A DNA stretch of 64,000 nt from Gymnogyps californianus (GCF_018139145.2 NC_059482.1:6336294-6400293), one strand, 5' to 3'. Positions 25,520-37,194 are shown, counted from the first letter of the stretch. Notes: generated by a model from the sequence alone, not told the origin. Made by a program: numbers and translations.

Positions 25520-26983
25520 GTATTTAGAAGCTTTCAGGCAATTTTTCAGTCTGTCAGTTCAGCCACTCCCTGTAATGCAACTATTTTCTCTGATTCTCCC
25601 AAACACAGAGCTGCGGAGCCTTGGGTATTTTAACCTCCTCATTCTTGGTCTGTGTGTTGGTTATGTAATGGATTGCAAAGGGAAACACAAAACTTCGCAG
25701 CCTTTATAGGAATGAAACACTCTGAACTCATCTGTAGAAGCTGACATAACAAATATACAGCTGTACAGGGTGCTACACAGGGAGGTGGGGTTGGACCCAT
25801 TGCACGTAGCTGGCCCATGCACGTTCTCAGGCAGATCTCTGATTTGAGATAGTTTCAAGGTTCTTGCTTCCTCCGAAAGATCTAACATCCTTCTGTGAGT
25901 ACCAGGCCTTAAAACATGTTTCAAATTGAGGCTTCAAAAATAATGATTCATTTCTGGCAATTCTGGTCACATATTTCTTCATTTAGAGAAAGGAAACCTT
26001 TCTGAAGAAGGTCTGAGGATCATCAAGGTCTGGGCAAGTGAGGTCTTGTCAAACTTTTATGAACAAATGTTCTTAAAATTGAATAGCCTGTTTAGTGGCA
26101 AGAACCATTATTTCCTTATCTCTGGTTGTTCCTTTCTTTACTAAGATATTGCTTTCCTGTGTCCTGTTAAATTCCTCATCCTGTTAGAAGAGGGGAGAAA
26201 AAAAAGGAGAGAAATATTGTACTGAACTGCACGAACATATTGTCATTGTGGTTTCCTATTAACTTTTTGCTGATTCCTGCTTACTTATCATGTGCTTTAA
26301 TGTTCTGTTACACTTTCCTAGCAGCAGTGTGTCTCTAGTGCTTTGTCTCTCAAGCACTAAAACTTACTGTTCGCTGCTTTGCTGTTGTCTTCATCATGTA
26401 AAATAGCCTCCTTAGGCTCACAAGAACAATGGGGCCAGTTATTTTAATCAAATGATGTTTTTCAGGATCTGGAAAGGTTGCAATATCAACCTCTGCTCTG
26501 ACCCCTAAAACAAAATCATTTCCATTCACATTATTATCTTCGGCGTGTGGGAAACAGCCAGAGTCTGAATATTCTTTTTATCCTCCCTCCATATTTTTTC
26601 TTTTCTTTTTTTGTACTTGCTCGGTTCCTGTTGAAAATGCATCTAACCTATAAACGAACAGCCTCCTCTGTGTTCATTCCCCAGCATTCTCCAAATATTC
26701 ACATTCTTAAAATACCATCTTCTTCCTTATTTTCTCAATTCTTTATTTGTTTACGCTCAAAAGCTTCTTTGTAGCTGCCTACACTGAGCTGGGAAAACAT
26801 ATAGTCTAGTCCTCCTTTATTTAAATGTACAGTAGATTGTTAATGTCTTTGTTACCAGATACTAGCAAGCTTTATTGAGGACAAATCCATATGCCGGTGA
26901 AATTGTACAACATGAATGTTCCCAAATGTATGCAATGTTCTTCAGATTAATTGAATTCCATGCAACATATTCCCATCACAATG
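25520..26983. other. Non-coding unique sequence, no gene seen
   Basis: AT-rich unique DNA with a pyrimidine-rich stretch at about 26572-26612. Open frames of 75-87 codons have no recognisable domain. Confidence 0.55.
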
Positions 26984-27045
26984 CGCAGAGGTTTTAAACA
27001 TATAACTCCCATTAATGTTAATGGGAGTCACATGCTTAAATCCCA
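26984..27045. repeat. Palindromic interspersed repeat, well-preserved centre
   Basis: CTCCCATTAA (27006-27015) and TTAATGGGAG (27018-27027) are perfect inverted arms around TG. The symmetry continues outward imperfectly: TAAACATATAA on the left pairs with TCACATGCTTA on the right at most positions. A CTCCCATT...AATGGGAG core with flanks like GTTTAAACATATA and CATGCTTAAATCC is the hallmark of short palindromic repeats recalled from sauropsid genomes. This is the best-preserved core of the set in this window. Confidence 0.6.
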
Positions 27046-29204
27046 GCACTTCTAGATGGGAATAGCATTACTTTAAATGAAACCAGGGTCCACCTTACTG
27101 TGAACTATTACAAATAATGATTACAGTTTTCTCCTATGGATGGGAAGGGAACAAGTGCTACCAAATCACCTCTTTAAAACACTTTGTATTGCTAACATTG
27201 CTGGACAAAAAAACCTGCGCTGAACTGCATAAATAACTTGTCACTGGAAATTTTGCTGTGTCATGTTAAACAGTAAAGTATACCTGTTCAACAGGCAGTC
27301 TTAAAATAATAGAAATGAGCATGAAACAACATTCTCTTTAGCAGAAGGAAGGAATCATCATCTTTCTTGGTACCATCCATCCTGTTTTTGTGAATTTGAA
27401 ATAGTATATATACATAACCAGGACTTCCATTCATTGGTAAGAATCCTACTAGCTTCTCAGTGTGGGCTGTTTAATTATGTTTTTCCTAAACGAAAACAAT
27501 AGCTTTGGTGGCAATTTTGTTTCCAAGTATTATTTCACATTAGTTAATAATACAGTTCTTTCACAGTGCTGGAAGTGCAGCAGGCACGGCACACTGGAAC
27601 TTAGTTCACCATACTATGGAACTTAAAGCAATTCTTGAAACGGACAAAATCTATGGACCATAAACAGATAACTAGAGAAATTGCACTCTGAGATTGTTAA
27701 GGAAGTTTTGGATGACTTTACATCAGCCTTTTCAAATTTGTTAGTTAACATCTGTATGTTTATCAGTTAACTAGTCATTAAGGGAACGAGTAACAATCTC
27801 TTCAGAGATACAGTGCAAGTAGGTGGACTAGTGTTTTAAGTAAACGTCTTTGTGTCTTCCTAGAGTCTGCATGAGCAGTGTTCAAACCAGGATTTGTTCT
27901 TATGTGACTTGCGCCCATAAGGAGCTGTGCCTTTGAAATCCTACTATGGAGTAAGAAGAGCAGATTTCTGACATCACACAGATTCCCATGGAACCTGATT
28001 TTGTAGTCTCAAGGATAGGATTATGTTTTGCTTGCAACAGGATGCAATGGCCTGGGAAGGAGAAACCGTTTACATAGCAAGAGCAGATGTAGCTGCTAAT
28101 GAAAATTACAGCCTGTTTCTCTATTCCTCACTTGCTCCTGTAGGAAAATACTGCTGTAATGTTATGTAATCATAGGATAGGTTTTATATTCCTAAAACAA
28201 CCAGGCCACAAATAGAAGGGACAGAAAGGGGATAATTCTGTGTGACATAATTGGATATGGCAATAGGCCAAACTGTTTGATTCTACTGGAAAAATCCCAA
28301 ATCCTGTGTATGGAGGATTACTGTGGGAGGCAGAAGCAACATCATTGCTTGGTTTACATGGCATACATGTTGGAGAGGTGGAGGAGCAGAGCACAAAATG
28401 CATCTGGTCTTCTCGAAAAGGTCCTGGGTGTTTGTCTCAGAAGAAACGCTCAACCTCCTGACTCTTTCTTCTTCAGTCGAATGTATAGGGAAAAATGGTT
28501 TATCTAATACCGTCATGAGCTGGGGTTGTTGTGTGGGCAGTCTAAGGGAGGAAGCCATTGATACCTAAAAATATTTCGGATGATTGCCCAAATTTGAGTC
28601 TCTTTTGGTCAGTAGCGGACTTTTTCCCGCTACTCCATTTCATCCTCCAACATCATGTTTTTCAGTCCATTCCTCTGGTGCTGGCAGTCCCCCGTTCCTC
28701 AGAACAAGGCCACGCAGACAAGCAGTAGATCTGCTGGTTTGTACAATCATATGTACAGAGAAGCCTTCAGAGGTTGGGAGATGGCTATCACTGATCACGT
28801 GTCAACATCTTCAAAACTCATCTAGGTATGAGCAAACTGTTGCTCAAATAAAGCTCAATTCCTTCCTGCTTATTCAGTGCTTTGCTTGTTATACTAATTT
28901 GCAAGCTTTCTGTCTGCAACATCATCTTTCTTATGCTGGCTTTCCTACAATCTACTGATTGATTTACATCTCAAAACAGCCATCTCTGTTGCCGGAGTAT
29001 CTGAGAAACTAATTTAACTGCAAGCTCAACACTTGTAGAAACTGGAGGTATTACGTAGTCTTTGCCTTTCCCCTCCTATTCCTTATGTACCGTCAGGCTT
29101 TTTACTCGCTTCTGCTTCTACCACTTCCATGCTTAGAAAGGGTGGAAACCTTTTCATTTTTTTTCTCCCCCATCTTTTCTCATGATGTCTCTGCATCTTA
29201 TCGC
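27046..29204. other. Non-coding unique sequence with one conserved-looking block
   Basis: No gene is supported. The block at 27980-28165 includes GCAATGGCCTGGGAAGG and CAGATGTAGCTGCTAATGAAAATTACAGCC and looks enhancer-like (untested). Frames at 28277-28568 occur on both strands. A 124-codon frame at 28584-28958 (+) has no recognisable domain. Part of the latter third may be further LINE sequence leading into the fossil at 29205. Confidence 0.45.
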
Positions 29205-29345
29205 TGATTGATTTGTATGCATGAGTCATGGCAAAAATTGAATGCCTCATCTCCCCAACCAACCACCTCCACTTTCTGTCCTGTCTCCCAGTCCTGCCAT
29301 GTGAGTGTCATACTTGACTCATCTCTCTTCTTTATGTTGCTTCAT
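29205..29345 (+). mobile_element. L2-like LINE ORF2 fragment, decayed
   Basis: This resembles the C-terminal part of the reverse transcriptase of L2-type LINEs. AAAATTGAATGCCTCATCTC reads K-I-E-C-L-I-S-P, matching the family's S-K-T-E-x-L-I segment. About 50 bases later, GTGAGTGTCATACTTGACTC (29301 onward) reads V-S-V-I-L-D-S-S-L, matching the family's L-G-V-I-x-D-S-S-L segment. The two lie in different frames, so the copy carries a frameshift, and the first frame runs into a stop. The intervening CCAACCAACCACCTCCACTT and CTGTCTCCCAG also fit. It is an old inactive fossil; upstream DNA to about 28840 may belong to it but is unclear. Confidence 0.6.
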
Positions 29346-31134
29346 CACACAAGTGGCCAGGAGTCCTGTTGAAACATTTATGTTGACTCAGGATTAAGTT
29401 GGTAGATAGAGGGTTCACTGATACTTTCCATTAGGTTGGACTGTTCCAAGAACTAAAACAATCCTTCTTCAGCATCTTTGTCCATCAGATAGTGTATCTA
29501 GCTAGTGTTAAACTGGGAAGAGATTAATTGAGGTGGTTTGACTGATTTGCCCGGGGGCCAGGAAGGACACTGCACAAGGGCAGATTGTGCCAGAGTATTG
29601 TTTGAGTGGAAGGAAAGGCACCAAATTATTTTTCTTCCCTTCGCTGGTTTGGCGCACAGTGACCCAGAATGAGTGTGTCCTTGTAGTCCAGCCAGATAGA
29701 GAAGTTGTTCCCTCTGAGCATCCTTGCGCAGACTGCAGGCAAAGACATCAGGAAGAGCAGGGGTGGGCTCAAGGTTGCCTAGTATCAGTGGTGGTTCCAT
29801 GGGTACAGTTCTCAGCAGTGGAGTTAGTGTTTCTGGGTATTTTAAGGTAATATATTAGCCTAACTTATCAGCTGCATATATGGCTGGAGTGTGAAATGAA
29901 GGAAGAGATGTGAACAGTGAGCGGCCTTCAGTGAGCAAAACCTGAACAAAAAGGCTGTGTTCTTGGCCAAAACTTGCTACAGAATTTTATTCTAATTCTC
30001 ATTGGCACTAACCAACACTCCTACTCTCCTAGTTTAAAAAGCATAAAAAATACACTTCCAACTTCGTGGAAATAAGTACAGTAAGAGCAATGAATCCTCT
30101 CAGTCAAAAACAGAGGATTGGTTGTATTACAAAAACTTTGTAAAACAGTAAGTTTACTTGGCTAAGACGGGCTGGACAACACATCCTGTCAGATTTTGCA
30201 TTACTGTTTACTGCAAAGTGGCATTTTCTTTTCTGATTTATTCAAGGTAGACAACTCAGTGCAAGACACTTGAAATCACAACAGCCGCTCTGGCTGATGG
30301 GGAAAGTACTAGCCTAAATGCTCCTGTACAAAGTCGTGGTTGGATTTGCACAGGCATAATAGAAAGCAGAATCCACCCCACCGCTATTTAAATCTCCGCT
30401 GGGTCCTGCTGACTCCTACGCGCTTCCCAGCTCTAATGAGAGGCCCGAGGCCCATTGATCTTGGTTACTGAGACAGCAGAGCATGGGATATGCACTGAGA
30501 GTGTGACTGGAGCGTGGAAGGAGACTGGTCTGCAGGTGATGCAGAGGATTTGTTGGGAGAGAGGGAGCGGGATAAACATTATGGTGCTGTCTTTGATGAC
30601 TGGAGACATATAGAGAGGAGAGAGTAGGTGTATATCTTTCTCCTGGCCTACTGTTCACTCTGTTCTCTTTACTAAGCTTGTCCTCATTTGATTCCCCTAT
30701 TGATAAAAACATTATAAACGGAAAGTGTGACATAAATATAAAATTGCATGGGAAAGCAGTGAAACACCTACTTAAGATGTTTGGCTCTGAACATCCCTTT
30801 GTACATGGGTAAAACAAATTTTAACGTGACAGTGGCCCAAGGCTGAGGATTGATGCTCTTTATGTATTTGGCATGGCTCTTTAACGCTTTCTTTGGACTT
30901 TCACAATCCCTCAGCTAATATTGCTGGAAAACCTATTTGTGGAGAAATGTTGACCATCATACTGAAGGCTGCCTCATCTTTATTCCTTCTAATCTGCTGT
31001 TGTCTGGGTGCCTTCCACTGTATTACAGCTCCCATTGCTAGGCATTATACTTGGGAAAACTGCTTGCTTGTTTTAAAAAAAAAAAAAGTGGGGAAGAAAG
31101 AGAGGGGAAAAAAAGGACTTGTGAGCCTATGGCG
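29346..31134. other. Non-coding unique sequence, no gene seen
   Basis: A minus-strand frame of 133 codons at 30416-30817 has no recognisable domain. An A13 run lies at 31075-31087. The sequence TAGGTTGGACTG near 29430 is weakly CR1-like but too short to call. Confidence 0.55.
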
Positions 31135-31325
31135 AACTTAATTAACATCGCTGGAGGGATCGCAATAAAGTACTTAACAGGGCTATAGTAAACCTTGCAA
31201 GGCATGAACAAGTCAAAATATTATTGACGTATTCAATTATTTGCAGTTGTGGGGGTTTCGTTTTCTCTGACGACTCCTGAAAATAATAAAGCACTTAAAA
31301 GTTCCGCTTTCACTTGGCTGACCTA
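31135..31325. other. Candidate conserved non-coding element
   Basis: The block has several CpGs in an AT-rich setting, including TTAATTAACATCGCTGGAGG, GATCGCAATAAAGTACTTAA, TATTATTGACGTATTCAATT and CTGACGACTCCTG. CAATAAA is the type of site bound by posterior HOX/CDX proteins, and TGACGTA is CRE-like. CpG retention in AT-rich unique DNA is suggestive of constraint, but this is untested. Confidence 0.3.
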
Positions 31326-31654
31326 GCGCGCTTGCAGCAGCACAGTGTGTTACCCCGGGAGGGAGCTGAGCCAGAGCCAGCACGGGGCGAGGAGCGCTGA
31401 GAAAGCAGTACACGCAGTCCCTCAGGAGGGGAGCAGCTCACATTCATCTCTAGGGGCTCTTCCTGCCTGGCCTGTATTATTTATTTTACTATTATTAGCA
31501 TTTCTGAGACACCAATCACTATGGTAACTGGGTGCCCGTAATAACTTTGCATTTATGTGATTCTTTTCGCCAACAGTTTCTCTGTACTTCGCAGTTACTA
31601 ATTACTTTCACCCCGCACGCATGGCCCATTGCACTCTATAGGTTATTAAACCTG
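31326..31654. other. Non-coding, GC-rich patch
   Basis: The part at 31326-31460 is GC-rich with several CpGs (CTAGCGCGCTTGCAG, CACGGGGCGAGGAGCGCTG). It could be the edge of a promoter-like or exon-like patch. A 60-codon frame (31345-31527) ends in a hydrophobic run but has no recognisable identity. Confidence 0.4.
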
Positions 31655-31712
31655 AGAGCTTCTTACAGATGGGAAGACTGAGGTGCAGCGGGTTTAAGGG
31701 CTGAGTCTTTAT
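31655..31712 (-). mobile_element. MIR SINE fragment, reverse orientation
   Basis: CTTACAGATGGGAAGACTGAGGTGCAGCGGGTTTAAGGG matches the reverse complement of the MIR 3' core: 'tttacagatggggaaactgaggcacagagaggttaag'. The similarity over about 35 bases is strong for such an old family. The edges are not clear. Confidence 0.65.
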
Positions 31713-32459
31713 GGGTCTCCTCACTCCTGGACCTGCCTCTCCACAATAAACCTGCATTTCAGCTTCTTTCCCTGGCTTCCTAGAGGCACATTGCAATAGG
31801 GACTTAAACCAACAACCCCCTGTAGGCTTCATCTTTCTCTTGAAATTGTACCCATTGCTTTCCTTCTGCATGCTGAGCCTTTGAGACCCAGTGCTGGGAG
31901 CCAGTGAAGGCTTTGGCTGAATGATCTTGACGCAAATATTTCTCATAGCTCTTCAAGAGCGCATTTTGCATCCAGCCTTGCATGGACAGACAATAGTGAG
32001 CATCGTGACCCCATGGCAAGTGTAAAGAAGGAGTATGGGAGGACCTCAGCGGTCGTGCAGCTCAGCTGTGCCCTCTGTCAGCTTCAGAGATGCAGCCAGG
32101 CTTGGCCGCATGGTATTCAGCATCAGAGATGTTTGCTGAGAGACGACTGCTATGATACGCGCAAGCCTGCCGGCAGGTTAGCTGGGTACACCTCGGAGGA
32201 GAAATCCGCGCACAGCAAGATCGCAGGGCAGCAATCTCATCCCTGCATTTTGCTTCGGTTTTCAGCAGCAGTCGGGACTCCGTGGTTGCAGTCACCCACT
32301 GGCTCAGTAGTGTCATTTTTAATCCTTTTAATATTTCTCTTTTTAAGATCATCTTAGCTTGGGGGCCACATGGAGGCTGAATGGCAGGAAGCCTGTAAGC
32401 TCTGGGGTTGTGGAGGGGAAAAGCACAGTCTGCAGCAGTGCCACTATGCACATCACGGG
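31713..32459. other. Non-coding; long overlapping open frames, not called
   Basis: The strands carry overlapping open frames: 32013-32357 (+, 114 codons) and 32062-32496 (-, 144 codons). The DNA here has more CpGs than its surroundings (CTATGATACGCGCAAGCCTG, GAAATCCGCGCACAGC). Neither product contains a recognisable domain, so I treat both as chance frames in stop-poor DNA. Confidence 0.45.
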
Positions 32460-32730
32460 AAGAATTATGGTTGATTTTCACATATATCTGTAACATCTGT
32501 GTGGCTAATAAAATTGACGGAGTTTGTCATAATCAGCCTGTACTCTCCAGTGAGAGAATTATGTCTGAGCATTTGGAAATCTCATGCACAGGCAGTTACT
32601 GAGGGAATATGCTGTGAAGATTAAGTTGTTTCTGCGTGGCAATGGATACCCACGCTGAAACGCAATGCCCGCTTCTGCGTTGCAGCAGGGCTCTCAGAAA
32701 GAGTATATTGTTAAATGGGACACAGGTGTT
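32460..32730. other. Candidate conserved non-coding element
   Basis: Unique, CpG-retaining block with GTGTGGCTAATAAAATTGACG, GTTTGTCATAATCAGCCTG, GAGAATTATGTCTGAGCATT and GAAACGCAATGCCCGC. Its texture resembles developmental enhancers. Conservation is untested. Confidence 0.25.
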
Positions 32731-34094
32731 AGCTGAAAAACCATGCATTTGTGTGGGCATCCACTGTCACAAGTGTGTGTTTACATGCACACAGTTGCAC
32801 TAGGGTAGCATATTTCCAACGTAACCGAAACTAATCCCAGAAATGTTGCGTTGAACAGCCCAGTCCCCCAATCTGTGTGGCAAAGGGAAAGCCCCCATGA
32901 AGAATAACATAAAAGACACCGCTCTGATTTCCTACCAAACCCTCACCCACCAGTGTGCCTGACATTGCCTCTGCCCCGGGGTTGGCTCTCAGGAAGATGT
33001 AAGCCCTCGCAGCTCTCCTGGGCTGGCTCTGTCGGAGGGCATTGTGCCCTCCTGGTGCTGGGCTGCCCGCTTACTTCCACCCACTGCCTTGGTGCTTTCT
33101 GAAGTCCAACACCCAAAACCAGCAGGGGTTGGAATGCACTGAACCTCAGACCTGCTAGTTCTCCAAGGGCTGAAATGTGAGAAGTCAGCACATTTTGTAA
33201 AGTTACGGCTTTGTAGAAAATCATACAGTAACATTTTGTAATAATGTTACTTAGCATGCTACTCGGTGGTGGGTTGTTTTTTTTTTTTTGCTGTTGCGAT
33301 GAAGAGTTGGTGCAATCCATGTTCCGTTGCCGGATCAAATGTAATCAGCTGATAGCTGTCAGGTTCCACAGGTAAAAATGGACAAATAATGCTGTGATGA
33401 CAAATTCTGATCACATTCATTTTATAAGCAGAGATAGTTGAAGTTTCATATGTGATGGATTGAAAAACAGTACTCAAGAGCGGTTCATACATTCTGTATT
33501 TATTTACTGCATTTTGTTGGCTATGGGCTTAAACAAAATTGGTTTTGCATCCAAAATGTAATCTGAATGCCTGTGAACACAAGAAGGCAGATGAACACAA
33601 GTCATTTGGGCATCCAATTCCTTTGCATGTGCACGTAAACACTTCTTTTTGAAATATCAGGGTGGGCAACATTTAGCAGTTTGTTAAAAATACGGACTCT
33701 GATTTTTCAAGATGATGACTCGATTTGCTATAAGTCTGGAAAATGTGTGTTTCTGACTGTGCCAGTTCTGTACGTCCCACTTCTTCATAGCCCTGTCAGC
33801 ACTGTGACTTAAAAAACCTCTTGGAGCAGCATCTGATATTACTCATTTAAGTTCAGAAAGAATCCAAACCAAGTGAACCTCTTCTGTAACTCCCCTGTCT
33901 TTCTGGGATGGATATAGCCATTCCTGCTCCACCTTTTGAGAGAGTTTTGGGGCCTGACCCAAAACACATAGATTTCTGAGGATTTCAGATCAAACCCACG
34001 TTGCTATAAGAAGCAAGCACAGAACTGCCATTTAAAAGTGAGTTCAAGTCTTCTATTGTTTTAGATCCAATGATAATAAAGACAAACACATTGG
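32731..34094. other. Non-coding unique sequence, no gene seen
   Basis: GC-richer at 32930-33130, where minus-strand frames of 131 and 81 codons overlap in different frames without any recognisable domain. A T13 run lies at 33277-33289. No dispersed repeat recognised. Confidence 0.55.
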
Positions 34095-34345
34095 ATTAAT
34101 AATGCTCCTACCTTGAAACTTAATTTAAAATCCCTTGTAATGTAATCACATTTGGGTGTGCCATTACCCAGATGGAGAGAAATTTGTTTTGTTGAGAAAT
34201 TACTTTAGCATAAGAATGACTTGAGTTTATTAACAGGGAAAAAACATGACTCCCCTCCCCAACCACTCCCCATGCATTCCAAAAATAAGAAACTCATTTC
34301 AACATGGACATTACCGGTTAAAATATAATTACACATAATGAAATG
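34095..34345. other. Candidate conserved non-coding element
   Basis: The block contains CCCTTGTAATGTAATCACAT, GTGCCATTACCCAG, TTACTTTAGCATAAG, GCATTCCAAAAATAAG and GGTTAAAATATAATTACAC. GCATTCCA is a TEAD-type site and TAATTA/GTAATC are homeodomain-type sites. It has no low complexity and no open frame of note. Constraint is inferred from appearance only. Confidence 0.3.
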
Positions 34346-34679
34346 TCATATTTCACACATACTCCCTGCAAACCACGCTTCTTAGTCTTCCCCAAAACAC
34401 TGCAGGGTGTAACCAGCTCTTTCTTCCTCCTTCATGAAAAGAATATTTCACAATGGAATTGTGCGATGACAAAAAAAAAATGATGCTGGAAAAGCATCAC
34501 TACCCAGAGAGACATAAGGAATTGCCACAGGCCACTGCATATAATCCCACACAATATTAAGTAGTCATTGTATCTCTTTCCAAGGCTTCATTCTTCTTTT
34601 GTGACCTACAGCCTGAATGAGAGTTTTTACAGAAATAGAGCACCATGGAACAGCAAATTTGGGAACTGTGTCATTTGAC
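34346..34679. other. Non-coding unique sequence, no gene seen
   Basis: No gene or repeat is recognised. A small hairpin, GATGCT and AGCATC separated by GGAAA, lies near 34482-34498. Confidence 0.55.
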
Positions 34680-35115
34680 AAAAAATATTTGGCTTAGAAT
34701 GTTTTTTTTTTTAATGTATCTTTCAGCCGCTGTCATTAAAATTGTTAAATAACATTAGAAGTGTGTTTTGTCAATTACCTTGGGGACGAGTATAAAATAC
34801 TGGGCTGTTAAATGCGTGCCACAAAAAATAAAACTGCAAAGCGCGAATGCTGCATGAAGAACTTTCTTAGGTCGGTGTTTGCAGGGCTGGACACGCATCA
34901 GCACACCTCAGCCTCCTTACAGAGTTTTTCCACTGTGGGGACAACTCTAATTAGTTGTGATTAGATATTCACAAATCAGGGAGATGCTTTCCATAAGTGT
35001 TTGTTTGCCTTTAAAAGCAGATTTCTGCAAAGATTCTGGTGCTGACAGTTTCAATCCAGGAGCGCTTGCAAAGCGCAGATGCAATACCCGCATGTACACG
35101 ATGTGTGCAACCCAT
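34680..35115. other. Candidate conserved non-coding element
   Basis: The block has GCCGCTGTCATTAAAATTG, TTTTGTCAATTACCTTGGGG, GGGCTGTTAAATGCGTGCC, CTGCAAAGCGCGAATGC and CTCTAATTAGTTGTGATTAG. TGTCAATTA and CTAATTAG are homeodomain-type cores, and CpGs are retained in an AT-rich setting. This has one of the most enhancer-like textures in the window. It is untested. Confidence 0.3.
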
Positions 35116-36343
35116 GTTGTGCACTGAGGCCTCTTTTACCAGCTAAGTTTTGGGTTATTTCTTCAAGTAGGGCTTTGGTGGAACTGATACTTGTTTTGTC
35201 AAATATATTCGGTATTTAAGAAACATGTACATCATTCTGCATAAAACTGAATTGCACAAATTAATTTTGTGCCTGAGAACAAGAATATTCAGCATATGCA
35301 TTAATGCTAGCTCATTTCTAATTAGGTATTTCTTAATATGGGCAATGCTGCATATCTCTGGAGACAGGTATTGTGGTTCTGTGAGCTTAGGTTTGGATGG
35401 ATAAAATTATTTTATTCCTACGATATTGCTTTTTAAATAAATATCTAGAGATAAGCCTGTGACATTACTAAGAAAAGAGACTGCTAGAGATTATCTGTGA
35501 TTATCATGACTGCAGTAGACTGGGATAATGGTGCTGAGTTAAAGTGCCTGTGGCAAGATTTTTGCAAATTCCAGGGATTTTTGAGGATAGCAAGAGGGAA
35601 ACCAAAGATGTTTCAGTTTTCTTTACTCCTTAAAGCTCCACCCTGAACTAAAATAGGTAGCAATGTTGGAAGAAATGAAAGGAACAAAGCAGGCAGGTGA
35701 GGAGCTGATCAGAAACCACGGGAACAAAATAAAGACAGGGAAGGAAATTTGACAAAACATTTTTAATTCTTCTCCTTGAATGAAACAGTTATGTGGGGGA
35801 AAAGAATGTTCATTTAAATACTGAAAAGTAAAAAATCCTCTCCGTTTAATGCCCCAACCTACTCCTGCCTATAATTAACAGTACCCAATGGTAGCACTTA
35901 TTAACCCCAGTAACACTTCATTTAAAAAAATATTTTGTAAAATTGCAGTCTGTTTTTTATTGCTGTGCTTTGCTGGATGTCTGGGAGAGGTGATACAGCC
36001 ACCCATAACCCACTCCATCCTCAAATCCAGGCATGCTTTAGATTCAGAGCTTTGAAAACCAGCTAAATTTACACCCAGCTTGCTCTGGAAATAAATCTGC
36101 TCATTTAGATGAGGTCTCATTTGAAATGGCTTAGCCCAATAATTAATCATTTCATTCTCTTTATATATTTGTGGGTATTTGAAAGAAGTTTGATTAGTTA
36201 CCAGTGATTACACTTCCCAACACCCTGCAAAGGAAATAATAAAATAAAACCCATCAGGCTTTTGGAAAGGATTGCTGGGGCTGAATTTGGGCTGAATTTT
36301 ATAGCGACTTACTAACTGGCAATTATTTGTCTGCCTTTAACAG
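35116..36343. other. Non-coding sequence ending in a strong splice-acceptor signal
   Basis: Mostly AT-rich unique DNA with a weak minus-strand 91-codon frame (35875-36150). At 36279-36301 GGGCTGAATTT is tandemly repeated. At 36310-36343 the sequence has TACTAAC (consensus branch point), then a T-rich tract ATTATTTGTCTGCCTTTAACAG, a textbook acceptor for the exon candidate that follows. Confidence 0.45.
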
Positions 36344-36628
36344 GAACTCCATAATGAAAGAGGTTATCATCCAGGAGTTATACGGAGTTTGTTTTTAAAC
36401 CCTGCGATGGGAAGATACTATGCTATGAACAAAGCAGCGATGGCTTTCAAGTTCCTCCCCAGGCAGGGGCAGCACGAGGAGAGCAGCGGTGCTGTTTTGG
36501 ATCGCACGAGCCCAGGTACCCACCGACCCACCCTCTGCCCGGCCCCGCGGGACACTCGGCCTCCTCCTGCTCAGTCATTTGGGCTAGTTCAATACGTGCA
36601 AGAAAACAGACAAGCTTCCAGTTGCTGA
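36344..36628 (+). other. Candidate exon (coding or lncRNA), unrecognised
   Basis: An open frame begins exactly after a well-formed splice acceptor (TACTAAC branch point near 36310, pyrimidine-rich tract, AG at 36342-36343). It runs 94 codons to a TGA at 36626-36628. In the acceptor-phased frame the peptide starts E-L-H-N-E-R-G-Y-H-P and then has N-P-A-M-G-R-Y-Y-A-M-N. An in-frame stop lies just upstream of the acceptor, so the frame opens only at the exon. The first ~40 residues look protein-like; the rest is low-complexity P/R/S-rich as the DNA becomes GC-rich. Possible donors are weak (CCCAG/GTACCC after 36515, AAAG/GTACTA after 36644). I recognise no family. A terminal exon, an lncRNA exon or a chance frame all remain possible. 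Confidence 0.3.
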
Positions 36629-36644
36629 TCTGTTATTTCTAAAG

Positions 36645-37194
36645 GTACTAAATTATTTTAAGGAGTCCTGAGATTCAAGTCTGAAGATGTTTGCTTAATC
36701 CCAAGGTTTTTTGCTTGTAAGGAGCTGCAGAGGCGAAAAGATCATGTCAGTCTGAGTAGATATTACACATCTAATGCTGCCCATCGTTTCTTATCTATGC
36801 TGTGGCCACAGTGGATGAATGTCAGAGTTCAACATACCCATGCTGTTTAACCTGGTGCTATTATCACAATGACCTTAACCAGCTAGGCAGTCCACAGAGC
36901 AGGCACTAAACAGAGCATGAGATGAATTTAATGGATTACTAGGGAGTATGTTATTGCAAGGAGAAGCACCTGTGGAGCAACATATTTACCTCAGTTCCAC
37001 TGAATGAGCATGTTGAAAGTGAATTGGCACAGCCTTCTGCTTTATGAAAGGAAGTATTTTGTCATTCTTCATGCTTTCATTAAGAGGATTTAAGGCAGAG
37101 GATGCTGAAATGGTTCTGTGTTGGCACCAAAAAAAATCACAGATTAATAGTGAAGCTTGAAAATAGTAAAGCATCTGATTTTTGCTTTTTCATC
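36645..37194. other. Non-coding unique sequence, no gene seen
   Basis: No gene, no recognisable repeat. Moderately AT-rich. No AATAAA polyadenylation signal stands out soon after the candidate exon. Confidence 0.5.

Noticed and set aside
28584..28958. 124-codon plus-strand frame upstream of the LINE fossil
   Set aside because: I could not match it to LINE peptides or any family; most likely chance, though it may contain unrecognised LINE-derived sequence.
29425..29445. CR1-like TAGGTTGGACTG
   Set aside because: Only about a dozen matching bases and no CR1 context on either side.
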